Source: Otatea glauca
Taxonomy: Eukaryota; Streptophyta; Magnoliopsida; Poales; Poaceae
Direction: 5' to 3'
Assembly (NCBI GenBank): GCA_036346275.1
Contig: CM070721.1
Span: 53,159,869 to 53,223,868, forward strand
Length of the DNA: 64,000 nucleotides
In this document: in pieces, positions 48,679 to 60,857 of the stretch
How positions within the stretch are numbered: position 1 is the first letter of the stretch
Layout of the letters: each line of letters begins with the position of its first letter
Made by a program: the position numbers and the translations under genes
The notes under the pieces: model-generated
Seen by the model: the letters and a program-made list of their open reading frames with translations, nothing else
Databases searched by the model: none
Told to the model about the DNA's origin: nothing

Positions 48679-51600
48679 GGGTCGGTTTGGTGACAAAATC
48701 TTATTAAATTTTGATCATCAAATTAGCTACTAATGTTTTGTAACATCCCAAAAATCTGTCAAATATTATTTTATTACTTAAATGTGCATTTGTGATTTTC
48801 TGGAATTTATTTAGATTTTTCTGGATTTATTTGAATTAAATCTTATTTCAAGTTTATTGCTTTTTATCCAAAAGTATTTAAATCTGTGCAAAGTTAAAAT
48901 AAAGTTTTGGTAAAAATATTTTATTTGAGTCCAGAATGTCTCAAAGTATTTTTGAGATTTTTTTTGGATTTTTCCTGATTATTTTATTGCCTAAAACAAA
49001 TTAAATGAATTTCTGGAATTAATTTAATTGAGAAAACCTTTTGAAAAATCCCGGAACAGTAATGGGCCCGGCCCGTGTACTGTGCGCGTGCGGCCCGGAG
49101 AATCGCGGCCCATTTGGCCCATCTTGGGTAAACCCTAGGCGGTTGAATCTGTAGTTGGATCAAGATCGCCGAGTGGAATCGTGTCGCATCGGTTGGTCTC
49201 TGATCGATCGTCGCCGTTGGAAAGAAATCGCGGTGGATAGGATTAGATCATGGCTATGTGATCGTGACCGTTGGAGCGAATCGGATGGTGGGGTTGTCGT
49301 CTCATGAAGGACTCGAGTCCGCCACGGAAGCTAGGGTTCCGTTTTTAGCGCGTTGGCTGAGGCTATAAAAGGAGGGGGTAACGCCCCGAGGTTCGTCTGT
49401 GTGCGCCGCATCTTTTGGTCGAAGAGTTTTCGCGAGAGCAGTCGTAGGACGCCGCCGCAAGCTCGCCGGAGTTGAAGCGTGGGACCGCCGCGGTTTTTGC
49501 TCAAGTGTGCCGCCAGATCGTCGGTTTTTGGTGTTTTGGTCCCAGATCTGGGTTCGCCGAGGTGTGCCGCGTCGACTAAGCCGGTTCTTCTCGTCGGGGA
49601 CGCGCCGGAACGCCGTCGCCGAAGCCTCTTCTTCGTCTCCGGTGACTTTCTTCGCCGTCGCCTCTCCATTAGTCTCGGGTAAGCTTGTGGCCGTCGGATC
49701 TGGATGAACGGAGGGGATCGAGCCGCGTTGCGCGCATCTGTCGCCGTTCGATTAGATCGGGCCGTGGATGCGTGCCGCGTGTCGTGCATCGGCGGGGCGG
49801 CGCTGCAACCAATCGGGTCAAGACGCGTGGCACTACGGGTTCGGCGTCGTCGCGCACGGATTCACGGTGGACCAGATGAGGTCTCGTGGACTAGGTCTAT
49901 GCACCGAGGCCACGTGTCGAGCTCTGGTTGGTTCGGTTCAGCGCTGATGTCACGCTGACGTCATAAATCGATTTTTCAGTATAAAAAGAAATCTGTTAAT
50001 TTCGAATTTCTGATTTTCTGATTTCAGTATTTATTTCAAACTTCAAAAGGCTATATCTTTTGCAATTTAACTCGGATTTGAGTGATTCAAATTTCTAAAA
50101 ATTTGTAAAATTGAGATCTATTTAATGGTGAATTTTATTTGATTTTTGGAGTTCAATTGCTCTCTGTTTTGGTATTTATTTGCTTTTCTCCTTCGGTACG
50201 CGTAGACGTTGAATTGTGTGACGCTTCGGAGGAAGATCAAGCAACCCAAGAGCAAGCTTCAGATCAAGATCAGGACCTATTCTAAGGCAAGTTGTGCTTT
50301 AATCATGTTGAACCCATGTTTATAAAATTGCTATATTTGTTTTACCCTATTGCATATGTTTCAAATATACAATTGTTTCAAATTAGATTGGGATTAGCTA
50401 ATATACCAGATTGATCTATACCCTACCTTGTCATTGTATGTCATGATCCATTGTCACCCTAGATTGGTTAAATATAGTTGGTTAATAATTATAATCAACA
50501 TTGGAGGTTTAGACCGTATTAGTTGCTTAGCTTTGCCACGTCATCACATGTATCAGAATCATTGATAAATTAATCTTGATTAATGGAATATGGAACGATA
50601 TTATGAACTTGTGTGTCATGTGGGATCACACGATGAGATTGAGTTGTTGTGGCGAGTCATGTCACGCAACGATGTTGAATTGTTGATGGCACGTGATGCT
50701 TGGTAATCAACTGGGTGATGATAATTTAGATTGGGGCAAGTGGCAAGGGGCGAGGAGGCCAAGGTGGGCCCGATGGGCAGAGGGTATGTGGATGTCTTGC
50801 CTTGATCACACTAAGGACTTAACCTTGCAAGCCTTTGACCTGAGTCAATCATGCAACCACATGTCTGGTATGGGCCAGCCTAGCTGAGTAATTTGCAATG
50901 TCTTAATTTTGGTACTATCGTGGTCGGTGTGAGTTCCCGAGTTATGGTGTAATTCACATGACGCAAGAGGGGGGCCCTGGATGTGGTAACCAGTCCCACC
51001 AGTGTTGAATCCTTAGCGGGTAGTATCAGGTTAATCCAGAGCATTGTAAAGGCTTTGTTATAATCACTCGCCTTGGTGGTGTTTTGTTGTATCACGTGGG
51101 TAAAGTGCATAACCTCTGCAGAGTGTGAAACTATTTGGATAGCCGTGCTCGCGTATTGAGCAATGCTCGGGAATTACAGTTAAGGGTTAGCTTAATTAAT
51201 TGGACAACATGGTTGGGATGGCGGAATGCCATATGGAAGATGAAATTTGACTTAGGATTGGAAACTTGGTTTACTTGAGAAATCCTGAATTTATTTACTA
51301 TTGTTATTTGTTTTACATTCTTTACAATCTATTTACTGTATTTGTTCATAAAATGCTGCTTATTGCAAAATAGCCATGATAGCCTATCCATTGGAATAAG
51401 CCTTACATATAGATACATAGAATTGCATTCTGTGCACAACTTGTTGAGTGCTTTAAGTACTCACCCTTGCCAAACAACAATAATCAACAGTTGAGGAATC
51501 TACACCTGTGTTGGAAGATGAAGTCCAGGAAGACACGAGTCATTAGGGTCCGAGCCTTGTCGGTTGCCTGTGGTGAACTGATGAGCTATCTACGTTTTCT

Positions 51601-52030
51601 ATTTTCCGCTGCTTAATCATTAGTTATATTTTCAGTCTTGCCCTGCGTGGCTTAATAATGTAAGTTGGTCATAAGATCATACCTTTAGTTATATCAATGA
51701 ATGAACTATTATTCTATTATCGTTGAGTATGATGTGATATGTACCAATGTTGAGCTGTGTGCACTAGCGTTGATCCTGGGAATAGTGCGGTAAACACAGT
51801 GGGTTCGAATCAGTGGATTCGGGTCCTTACATGTTTTGATCAAATATTAGTAAAAAAATAAACTAAGAATCATGGGAGAAGGAAATCTTACCAAAATTTG
51901 GTAACAAACCAAATGCTTGTCAAATTTAGTCAACGCTGCCAAAATTTGGTAAGACAAATATTGGTAACCATTGGAAGCAAGCCAAACAGACCTTTAGTAA
52001 GACAAATATGTCATCACACCAAACAGCTCC
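48679..52030. mobile_element. Small Tourist-like MITE split by a solo LTR
   Basis: The left end GGGTCGGTTTGGTGACAAAA (48679) and right end CACACCAAACAGCTCC (52030) are inverted partners. They flank TTA on the left and TAA on the right. Without the 3.1-kb LTR and its duplication the MITE is about 254 bp, containing AT-rich AAATTTGGTAA words. The non-identical TTA/TAA flanks leave the target duplication unproven. Confidence 0.5.
48734..51836 (+). mobile_element. Solo Ty3/gypsy LTR, 3.1 kb, with 5-bp target duplication
   Basis: The LTR is 48739-51831 (3093 bp), starting TGTAACATCCC and ending GGGTCCTTACA. Direct TGTTT copies lie at 48734-48738 and 51832-51836. A CTATAAAA box at 49363-49370 follows an AAACCCTAGG-type upstream region, and the GC-rich leader (49.39-49.95 kb) gives spurious open frames. 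CTTGTTGAGTGCTTTAAGTA and CTGATGAGC/TGATCCTGGG words near the end are shared with the LTR at 17.1-17.5 kb. No internal retrotransposon DNA is present, so it is a solo LTR left by LTR-LTR recombination. Length and ends recall the large LTRs of RIRE3/RIRE8-like grass elements. Confidence 0.9.
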
Positions 52031-52058
52031 TAAGGACATATGCTCCAAATATTTGGCA

Positions 52059-53590
52059 CAGCCGAGCAAGGTTTCAAATTTCGGTTTCGGAATAAATTTC
52101 GTCCCGGGCCGGATAACGAAATTTCGACGAAATTTTGAAATTTCGGAATTATTTCGGACAAAATTTGAATTTGAAAATTCAAATCCGGTCCAATCCGGAA
52201 AAAAAACCGAAATTCGGCGAAAAAACCCGAAATTTCGGGCGAAATATCCGAAATTTCGGGTTTTTTTGCACTGGCTGAAAAGTGGTCTAAACGTTATCGA
52301 AAAATTTTGAATTTTTTTGAAGTTCCTGACACAATGCTGATGTTCTCACAAAAATTTCAGCTGATTATCACACCTGAGGATTTTTTAAAAATTCGGAGAG
52401 TGGTACTTGTCTCCGATAAAACAACGACCGACAAGTTTGATCGGAATGGAAAATGGTACAAATCAAGTTATAAACTGTTGAAATTTTTTGTCCATGGTTA
52501 TGATCCATAACTAATGTTCTCATAAAGATTTCAGCTGATTATCACATGTGAGGAATTTTTAAAAATTCGGAGAGTGGCGCTGTCCTGATAGAACACTGAC
52601 CGACAAGTTTGATCCGAATGGAAAATGATACAAATAAGTTAGAAACTGTTGAAATTTTTTGTGCATGGTTATGATGTATCTATAATTCTCTCATAAAATT
52701 TTTAGATGATGATCAAACTGTATGAATTTTTAAAAATTCGAACAGTACTACTGCCATGTTAAAAGGCTTACTGGCAAACTTGAACAAAATGAAAAATTAT
52801 GTAAACCATAATTTTTTTTGAAAATTTTAAAGAATGGTGATAAGGAAGTTCTTAATATCCCATAAAAATTGTGATTCACGATCACACTCCAGTGAATTTA
52901 TAAAATTCTTACAAGGCACAGTACCATTTATGATCTTTTCTTTTTGATCTTTGAAATATAATATAACAAACGAAGTTCAATGCTTACATAGATTTGATTG
53001 ACCAAACAAACAAAGTTGAAATTTTTTGAAAAATTTATATAATGTTACTGAGTCAATTATTAATCTCTCAAAAAAAATTAGATCATAATCACACTCAAGA
53101 AAATTTATAAAATTCTGACAATATAACTGTCCCAATTATGTTCATTCTGTTTTTGATTTTTTAAAGATAATAAATGAAGTTAAATTATTTTTAAATTTTT
53201 TATGTATGATCCTAATCTACTAAGTATAGTACCATAAAAGTTTAAGATTTTTATCGTGCTTGTAAAATTTTATAAAAATCTGACAGTGTTTCTGCCAAAA
53301 TTTTAAAATGTTTAAAAAATTAGGTTTTTCAACAAATTTTCATAGGAGATGACTTTCCTAAGGGTTATTGGACCAAATCCGGTCAAACCCGGCCCTAAAA
53401 CTTCCAAAACCGGCCAAAAAAACACGAAATTTGGCGAAATTTCGCCCCAAAAAAATGAAATTTCGGATTTTACTGTAGTAATTTCAAAAAAATTTAAATA
53501 TTTTTTCACAGCCGGTACTTGAGATCTCGGGGTGGTCCGAAATCTGAAATTTCGCCGAAATTTGCCAAAATTTCGAACCTTGCAGCCGAG
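52059..53590. mobile_element. hAT-like non-autonomous element, copy 2
   Basis: The element is 52067-53582 (1516 bp), between 8-bp copies CAGCCGAG (52059-52066 and 53583-53590). The ends are CAAGGTTTC at the left and CGAACCTTG at the right. It is close to copy 1 over its whole length in reverse orientation, for example CCCGGGCCGGATAACGAAAT and GAGATCTCGGGGTGGTC. It begins 36 bp beyond the small MITE. Confidence 0.9.
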
Positions 53591-53973
53591 TGCAAAAGAT
53601 TGGAGACTCATTTTGGTTTGACGAAAGTTCAGAATCCTTTTTATGCTAATTGTAAGAGGGTGGTAGGGAATGGGCAGGAAACTAGATTTTGGGAGGATAA
53701 AGTACTCCAGCCTGTACAACATCACTTTCAGTAAGAATATTTCTGTTGAAAGTGTGTTGAAGGGGGGATGGCATAATACCGGAAAAGAGGGGAGAGGAAC
53801 CGAAGGAGGGCTGACGGAGTTGCACCGGCGGCGAGGGTTCCTTCAGTTGCAGCGGCTCTCCGTGGTGTTCCTGGTTCAGGCAAGGGTTGGTGCTTCTGTT
53901 GGGCGTTGGAGTTTGCCTGAAAGGCTGTACTCTAAATGGGCCAGATCAAAAATTCCAGCCCAGTATGTTAACT
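53591..53973. other. Short intergenic stretch
   Basis: The open frame 53670-53975 has no domain or splice context. The flanks of the hAT copy and of the MULE meet here. Confidence 0.4.
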
Positions 53974-54184
53974 AACACTGAAAGATTTTTTTTGTTTAAT
54001 AATTATTTTTAATCATTTTTTCGAAATTAATCGGTTGAGTGGAAAAATTGCAGAATTGGGTATCCGTTGCCCGTACATATACGGGCGATATGTGCCAGCC
54101 TCTAACGGCCCAATTGACGGCACCCACCTGTCGCCTCATATACGGGCGACGGGTGGGCTTTTTAAGGCCTGCGCCGCTCGAGCG

Positions 54185-54600
54185 ACTCATTTGGCAGCCG
54201 AGAGTAGAGTAGAGGGGAAGAGAGGAGGAGAAGAAGAGAAGAGAAGAAGAGGGGAAGAAAAGGGGAAGCCAAAAAATCGAGGTAAATTTCGGGATTTTTT
54301 TGTAGAGGTAACTTTAGGAATTTTTTGTAGAGGTAAATTTAGGAAATTTTTTAGAGGTTGTATAGTATTTAGAAATTTAATGTAGCATTTAATATTTAGG
54401 AATTTGTTGTACTATTTAGAAATTTTAGGATTGTGTAGTGTTTAGAAATTTTAGGATTGTATAGTGTTTAGAAATTTAATGTAGGAGTTAATATTTAGAA
54501 ATTTTAGGATTATTTAGTATTTAGTATGTACAAATTTAATTTAGTATTAAGTATCTAGAAATTTAATACAGTAGAAATATTAGGCAATATTTAGAAATTT
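54185..54600 (+). repeat. Degenerate short repeats in the MULE leader
   Basis: A purine-rich run (54190-54270) is followed by many imperfect copies of a roughly 20-30 bp unit containing TAGTATTTAGAAATTTA. It behaves like an expanded leader or intron ahead of the ORF at 54.6 kb. Confidence 0.6.
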
Positions 54601-54962
54601 AATTTAGTAGGGTTCTGTAGTAGTAATTTTACCGAGACCTGGCCGTACGACCATGACATGTACAATGAGTACATGGAGTGGTTCGTGCCGCGGACTCGCC
54701 TTAGGGTGGGGTACACACCAGCACCGTATGTCACACGGCAGGCATCGGTAACGGACACGTACCCTTCACAGATGTCCCAGAGGGATAGCTCCGCGGTAAG
54801 TGTCACAATCGAAGCTACATGGGTACGTCTTTTTCATGTAGATTACTTAATATCAATCCGGCTTTACATGCAGGCACATCTTGCAGGGGAGATGGAGGTG
54901 GAGGCTACTTCCATGTTGGCGCGCCTCCGGGTGGGCATACAGATGACCACCGCTGAGGCCGA

Positions 54963-55837
54963 TGATGAGGACATCACTAAGACGGATACACTCATGACCT
55001 TACCTCCACCACCTCCTATGCAAGGTCCTATCACAAGGGCACGCTCACGACAGCTAAATCAACAGGTGAACTCGTTTCTCGAGTGGCATAATTATATTTT
55101 AGAGGATAGACCACTGCATAATAATGTGCTTGTGCTTAGGAATCATGGCTTAGAGCTACAAGGACGTCATTCCTCATCACTACAAGCTAGAGTACAAGGT
55201 ATTCCGAGAAGGAAGCCAAAACGTCCACCAGAGCAGTTCACCTTCAACTGTCCATAACTTTTGCATACGGAGTCCGTTCGGGATGAGTGCGTGCTTGATT
55301 AAAAGATAAATTCGTGCTCTTTCCAACGGATCCAGCCTCATCATCAAATTCCGCTCGAACTGGCTCTGATGAGTCAAAACAGTCTGACAGTCTTATTCTT
55401 TTAGGTGCTGTGCCACCATAATTTTGAGCTGAGTTCCCATGTAATTAAAGTGACGTGAGACCATCTCCTAGTAGCCATCCTTGGCTATATATATTGTACA
55501 AACCCTATCTATCTCCTCAGGTTTTGATTTGAGAATAGTTACTCATGTGTGGAACTTTATCCTTGTTCTCCGACTCGGCTAGAGCAAGAGAGAAACAAGT
55601 TTCAAACCTCAACTTGAGTGTGTGCTTCATCCTTGTTCTTGCTAGTTCTTCGATTGCTCGCAAGAATAGACCTTCGTGGTCAGGTCATCCGTGTTCTTGC
55701 ACGGTTGATAACGACGAGGAGTGTGGTTTAGCGATTGCGGCGCTTATCCTTGTGTGGTTTCGAGCCGGATCGTCAAAGTCATCCTCCGCCAAATTGAAGT
55801 TATCCTCACGGAAGATCGGGCCGCCTTGTGCGCATCA
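54963..55837 (+). repeat. 5' LTR of the nested gypsy element
   Basis: This 875-bp direct repeat has TGATG/CATCA inverted ends. A TATATATTG box near 55488 sits ahead of the probable transcript start. Its partner is 59071-59955. Confidence 0.9.
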
Positions 55838-56920
55838 TTTGGTATCGAGCAACGGTTGACCGGTGAGTTCTTGTATCTAGTTTAGTTGTTTCATTTCGTT
55901 TCTCCTAGAGTCCGAAAATTTGCCCCACAAAAATTTGTTCTCCATTGTCCAAACCCCTTTGTGCCTTTCAATCGATTAATTTTGGTTTGCTAAATTGAGT
56001 TTGCGTCCGTTCTAGTATTGTCTTGTTGCTATTCATCTTCTTGTTCATCTCCCACGTCAAAATCCATCCCTAAAACCCAAAACAAAAAACCCATCTCGGC
56101 CCGAAAGATCACCTTCTGCGGCCGCCACCAAAAACGCCATAAAACTCAATTCCCTTATCTTTTTAAGTAAAACCAAAAGGACTAGATCCGTGACTTAGTA
56201 TTCTATGTTGATGCCAATTTTCACATCCATACTTGAAAGCACAAAAATCTATGAACGTTTCAATAAGACCTAATTGCTGTCCCGAAATCAGATCATGTAC
56301 AATTGTAAAATTCGTGCAAAATTCTCGGTTGAATTTCAGAAAGTTCGTCCAAAATAAAAGTTGTTGAAAAAGCCGTCGGGAAGAAAACAAAAAATCATTG
56401 TAAAAAGGCACTGACTAAAAGATACGGCCAAAATACCGACTCTTTATGCGGTGGATAGAAATCAACAAAATACAAAGTTGGATCCATCTTGTGCTCCCAT
56501 GTTGCAAATTGCATATGCTTGAATTTTGTTGTGTTTACCACTTGTATCCACTGCCATATCTTTTGTTTTAGCCTAATATCCATCTTTGTTTGATCAACAA
56601 CATAGGCTAATTGCTAGTTTGAACACTTATTCAATTCTATGCAAATTCGAAATTGGTGATTGTTTTCCTTTGCTACACATTATAAAGCCTTTTCGAGCTC
56701 TACTTTCTACTAACCATACAGGTGATAAGCCTTGCAATCGCTTTGTTCACATTTGAGTTCGGTTTATCACGAACCGACCACCGGATTGCACCCCTGCTTG
56801 CATTTGTAAGAATTGGTAAGAGCTTGGTAAATGCAAGAAAGAGTGACACTTGATCATTTTAGCAAGTAGAAATGATAGAGAAACTACATACCTTTGTGTG
56901 TTTTCTGTTTATGACTAACT

Positions 56921-57840
56921 ATGGCGGATGACAATGGAAGTATTGAGGAAAACCAAGCTGAAATTCTCACACCTCGCTCGAGAGGAATCATGCAACACTT
57001 GACACGATTCTTTGAACACACATGCCGAGAACTACGACAATGCTATGGTGAGATCAACAACAACCTTGCAACACTTAATGATCGTGTTGATCGTCTTGAT
57101 GGACGACAACCACGACATGCTGCCAATCAAGCCAATTATGCACCAAGGCAAAATGGAGCACTAGGACGCCGTACCACACTTGATGCCCGCTCTTGGACAA
57201 ATGGGGTAGAAGAAGAGAACAATTGCGTTGCTGATACAAGGGACGATGATATTTTTAACCCCCACAATGATCATGATGATCGGCGCCTTTGACACAATCA
57301 ACAAGGTATGGGTAGAAATCAGCGTGAAGAACGGGAGGTACATGATGATCCATTAGGAAAGATTAAATTTACCATGCCTCCACTTGCTGGAAAGTTCGAT
57401 CCTAATGAATATATTAATTGGGAGATAGCGGTAGACAAATAATTTGCAAAGTATGACTTATCTGGAAACCAAAAGATTAGTGCATGATCAAAGTGTTAAC
57501 GCGGATGCAATATATTGGTGGAAGCATATATCTAGACATGATAAAGAACCTAAAACTTGGAATGCCATGAAAAAACTTATGAGAGATGATATGTTCCTGA
57601 ATATGTTCCTGAATATTTGCGTACTAAACTTCAACGCTTAAAACAGGGTTCTAAAACTGTTATAGAATACTATCATGAATTCCAAAATTGTTTCTTTGCG
57701 TTGTGGTTTACAAGAATGTGAAGAAGCTACCGAGCTTAGGTTCATACGTGGACTTAATCATGAAATTCGTGATGTTCTTGTTGATCAAACATTTAGTTTT
57801 CTTTCGGACTTGATTAAATATGCTTGTAGAGTGAAAACAT
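56921..57840 (+). pseudogene. Gypsy gag remnant
   Basis: MADDNGSIEENQAEILTPRS starts at 56921, followed by a predicted helical region (RELRQCYGEINNNLATLNDR). After a TGA at 57292 the frame continues KIKFTMPPLAGKFDPNEYIN, the entry to the retrotransposon gag domain. YLRTKLQRLKQGSKTVIEYY at about 57615-57675 is the later gag part. Several stops and a short TGTTCCTGAATA tandem duplication near 57591-57614 disrupt it. Confidence 0.78.
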
Positions 57841-57994
57841 GCTTCTGAATCTTTGAAAGAGTCTTTAGCATCATTTGAGGTGCCAATTGTTGCACCTTCC
57901 GTCGTAGCTAACATTTTGCGTAAAAGTGAGCACCATCGAGATAAGGATGTAGAAGAAAATGTGCGAAGGACTCTTTCTTTCTTTGCCCCATTAA

Positions 57995-59030
57995 ATGCGT
58001 GAAGAGTTGGAAATTGATGTTGCACCTACAACCACCGAGAAAGATTTAGAAGGTAATGTAAAAGGTATGGACTGTACAAATGGAGAAAATCATTTTGAAG
58101 AGATAAAACTGCACATGAATCATGCTATCGTAGAGCAACTATTAATACAACCCATTGCTGATTTTCTTTTAATACATGATGATTTGCATGTTATTCCTTT
58201 TGATAAAGAAGAGTTGTGTGATAATGCTTCACTTATATTCACACCACAACTAGTGAATGAACATGAAACTTTTATATTTGAACTAAATGCTTGCAATAAA
58301 GATAAACATGTCATTCACATTGCCAGTAAAGAAGATGAGCTTAAATTGATGTCTTCTTTAAATACTTTAGGTTACATTGAATTTGATGTTCTGTGTGATC
58401 TAGATAGTTTCAAGGAGAAGATTTTGGACATTCGATTTTCCATGGTTATCATAAAATATTTTTCATGTTGTTGGCAAACATAATGATAAAGGAGAGTACA
58501 AAGTGCGCAGAGTATATATTTGTTCAAGTCTGAAACCTCTATTTTTTATGCAACAATGTAATCAATTTGATAATTTCAATATCATATCTAGTACCCCTAC
58601 TTCCGATTATAATCTATATTATAGTTTTCAAGAAAGAGAGTGTTTCGGTGATTGTGATTCTCGAGCCATTTATTTGATCACAAAAGATATGCATGTTGCT
58701 TTGCTCTTTGTCGCAACTAACATTCTACAGGAGAATGTGATGGAGTCGAGGACGACTCCAATTCAACAAAGGAAGAATGATGAGACCATGCTCATCCTGG
58801 ATATGACCAATGCTATATCAGTTTGGCGACACTTCATGGCATCCTCTGCACCGTCTACATCTACAAAGATGGTCGTATCTACATGTCTTTACCGATCCCC
58901 ACCAGGGCCAAGTCGATCACACAGATCACTTCGTCCTCCACCTTGGTCGCCTCCCATGCTTGATGGTGTATTCAAGAAAGGCGTATCTCCAACTCTTCAT
59001 ATTTGAAGCCATATTTTGGAGAGAACGATG
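57995..59030 (+). pseudogene. Gypsy internal frame of unclear function
   Basis: The 58000-58480 frame, MREELEIDVAPTTTEKDLEG and VIPFDKEELCDNASLIFTPQ, is acidic with no recognised domain. A second piece (58737-59006) is proline/serine-rich and ends before the polypurine tract. RT, RNase H and integrase are absent. Confidence 0.5.
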
Positions 59031-59070
59031 AGCTTGAGTCGAGGACGACTCAAATGCAAGAATGGGAGGA

Positions 59071-59955
59071 TGATGAGGACATCACTAAGACGGATACACT
59101 CATGACCTTACCTCCACCACCTCCTATGCAAGGTCCTATCACAAGGGCACGCTCACGACAGCTAAATCAACAGGTGAACTCGTTTCTCGGGTGGCATAAT
59201 TATATTTTAGAGGATAGACCACTGCATAATAATGTGCTTGTGCTTAGGAATCATGGCTTAGAGCTACAAGGACGTCATTCCTCATCACTACAAGTTAGAG
59301 TACAAGGTATTCCCGAGAAGGAAGCCAAAACGTCCACCCAGGAGCAGTCCACCTTCAACTGTCCATAACTTTTGCATACGGAGTCCGTTTGGGATGAGTG
59401 AGTACTTGATTAAAAGATAAATTCGTGCTCTTTCCAACGGATCCGGCCTCATCATCAAATTCCGTTCGAACTGGCTACAGTAGTCAAAACAGTGCGACAG
59501 TCTTAGTCTTTTAGGGTGCTGTGCCACCATAATTTTGGGCTGAGTTCCCATGTAATTAAAGTGACGTGAGACCATCTCCTAGCAGCCATCCTTGGCTATA
59601 TATATTGTACAAACCCCTATCTATCTCCTCAGGTTTTGATTTGAGAATAGTTACTCATGTGTGGAACTTTATCCTTGTTCTCCTGACTCGGCTAGAGCAG
59701 CAGTAAACAAGTTTCGAAACCTCAACTTGAGTGTGTGCTTCATCCTTGTTCTTGCTAGTTCTTCGATTGCTCGCAAGAATAGACCTTCGTGGTCTGGTCA
59801 TCCGTGTTCTTGGCACGGTTGATAACGACGAGGAGTGTGGTTTAGCGATTGCAGGCGCTTATCCTTGTGTGGTTCGTAGCCGGATCGTCAAAGTCATCCT
59901 CCGCCAAATCGAAGTTATCCCCTCACCGGAAGATCGGGCCGTCTTGTGCGCATCA
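59071..59955 (+). repeat. 3' LTR of the nested gypsy element
   Basis: This 885-bp partner of 54963-55837 differs by small indels and few substitutions. The following GCCGA is the target duplication. Confidence 0.9.
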
Positions 59956-60273
59956 GCCGAGGCAGCTGGGGAGCGAGTCCTCGATAGGGCGAGGCGGTTG
60001 GGTCGCCTGGCCACCTGCCGGGGGCATAGAGACGTCGCTGGACGCAGCGCACCACGTCCCCGTGGGCCAGCACCTCGCCCTACCCCGGTGGTTCCTCGTT
60101 ATGCTCCCACGCAGCAGCAGTGGGGACAGTGGACTGGCGAGGGGCCTTCGTCGTCTCACACCCCACCAGGACCACAGGGTGGTTTCGACGACCCTGCGTA
60201 CGACCAGTTCGACCTAGAGGAGTACCTGTCGACCGACTACCTCGCCGCCTCTCAGGCCTCGGTAGCACCGCTC

Positions 60274-60857
60274 TAAGACACGGTCGGGTCGCCGCCACAC
60301 CACTCTACCCCTGCGCCGCAGGGTCGCCCTAGGAGGGACGTCCGTCCACCATCGCCACTCACGTACCCCACGGGCCAGATCACGAAGCGTGGCGGTCATT
60401 GACTTGTTGTACAGATGTATTTTTATAATGCCTTTATGTTCAACACCATATTGTATAACTGTCTGAATTAGTAACATGAGTGTCTTATCACTTTAAATTG
60501 TGAACATCCATGTATATTTTATTAATTGTGCTGTCATCGCTTTTACTTTCTCACACGACGTGAGAACACATCACCGGTCATAACGGCTGGAGAAGCCGGC
60601 ATTAACGGTTGGGTGCACCTATCGCTCTACACAGGGGCGATCGTCCTAATATGGGGCACACTACTGTTAAATATCAGGAACTACCGTTAAATACTGTCAG
60701 GGGCACACTACCCGAGGTAAATATCGACAGTATTTTGGGCGATCGCTCCATACCCTGGCGATATTTACCCTTTATAACATTCGTTCTCGCTCGCAGACTC
60801 GCAAAGGTAGCAGGGAAAGAGGAAGAAAGAAAATAATAAGTAGAGGATCAATCAAAA
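60274..60857 (+). other. MULE region between ORFs
   Basis: The segment is non-coding. Repeated GGGCGATCG-type words at 60630-60760 echo the TIRs. A TTTATAACATT stretch near 60770 and a purine-rich leader precede the second ORF. Confidence 0.5.

Larger units (their letters stand above)
54958..59960 (+). mobile_element. Non-autonomous Ty3/gypsy element nested in the MULE
   Basis: LTRs are 54963-55837 and 59071-59955, both TGATGAGGACATC...GCGCATCA. GCCGA is duplicated at 54958-54962 and 59956-59960. A primer-site-like TGGTATCGAGC follows the 5' LTR (55839-55849), and a purine tract (AAGAATGGGAGGA) precedes the 3' LTR. Inside are a gag frame and a C-terminal pol-like or unknown frame, but no recognisable RT or integrase, so it depends on another element. 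The LTRs are very similar by eye, so this insertion is younger than the copia element. Confidence 0.92.
54620..60273 (+). pseudogene. MULE ORF 1 (mobile-domain-like), split by a gypsy insertion
   Basis: Coding-like sequence begins near 54620 with TWPYDHDMYNEYMEWFVPRT. It has an intron 54796-54873 (GCG|GTAAGT...CATGCAG|G) and continues HLAGEMEVEATSMLARLRVG to TTAEA at 54962. The gypsy element interrupts it here. Beyond, at 59956, the frame resumes AAGERVLDRARRLGRL, then a Pro/Gln/Ser-rich tail ending YLAASQASVAPL and stop at 60271-60273. Allowing for the 5-bp duplication the two halves are in the same frame. The YNEYMEWF...TRLR segment recalls the plant mobile domain found in MULEs. The N-terminal part was not located. 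Confidence 0.65.

Noticed and set aside
49331..49958. Frames up to 152 codons on both strands
   Set aside because: They lie in the GC-rich leader of the solo LTR, and the Arg-rich translations are not protein-like.
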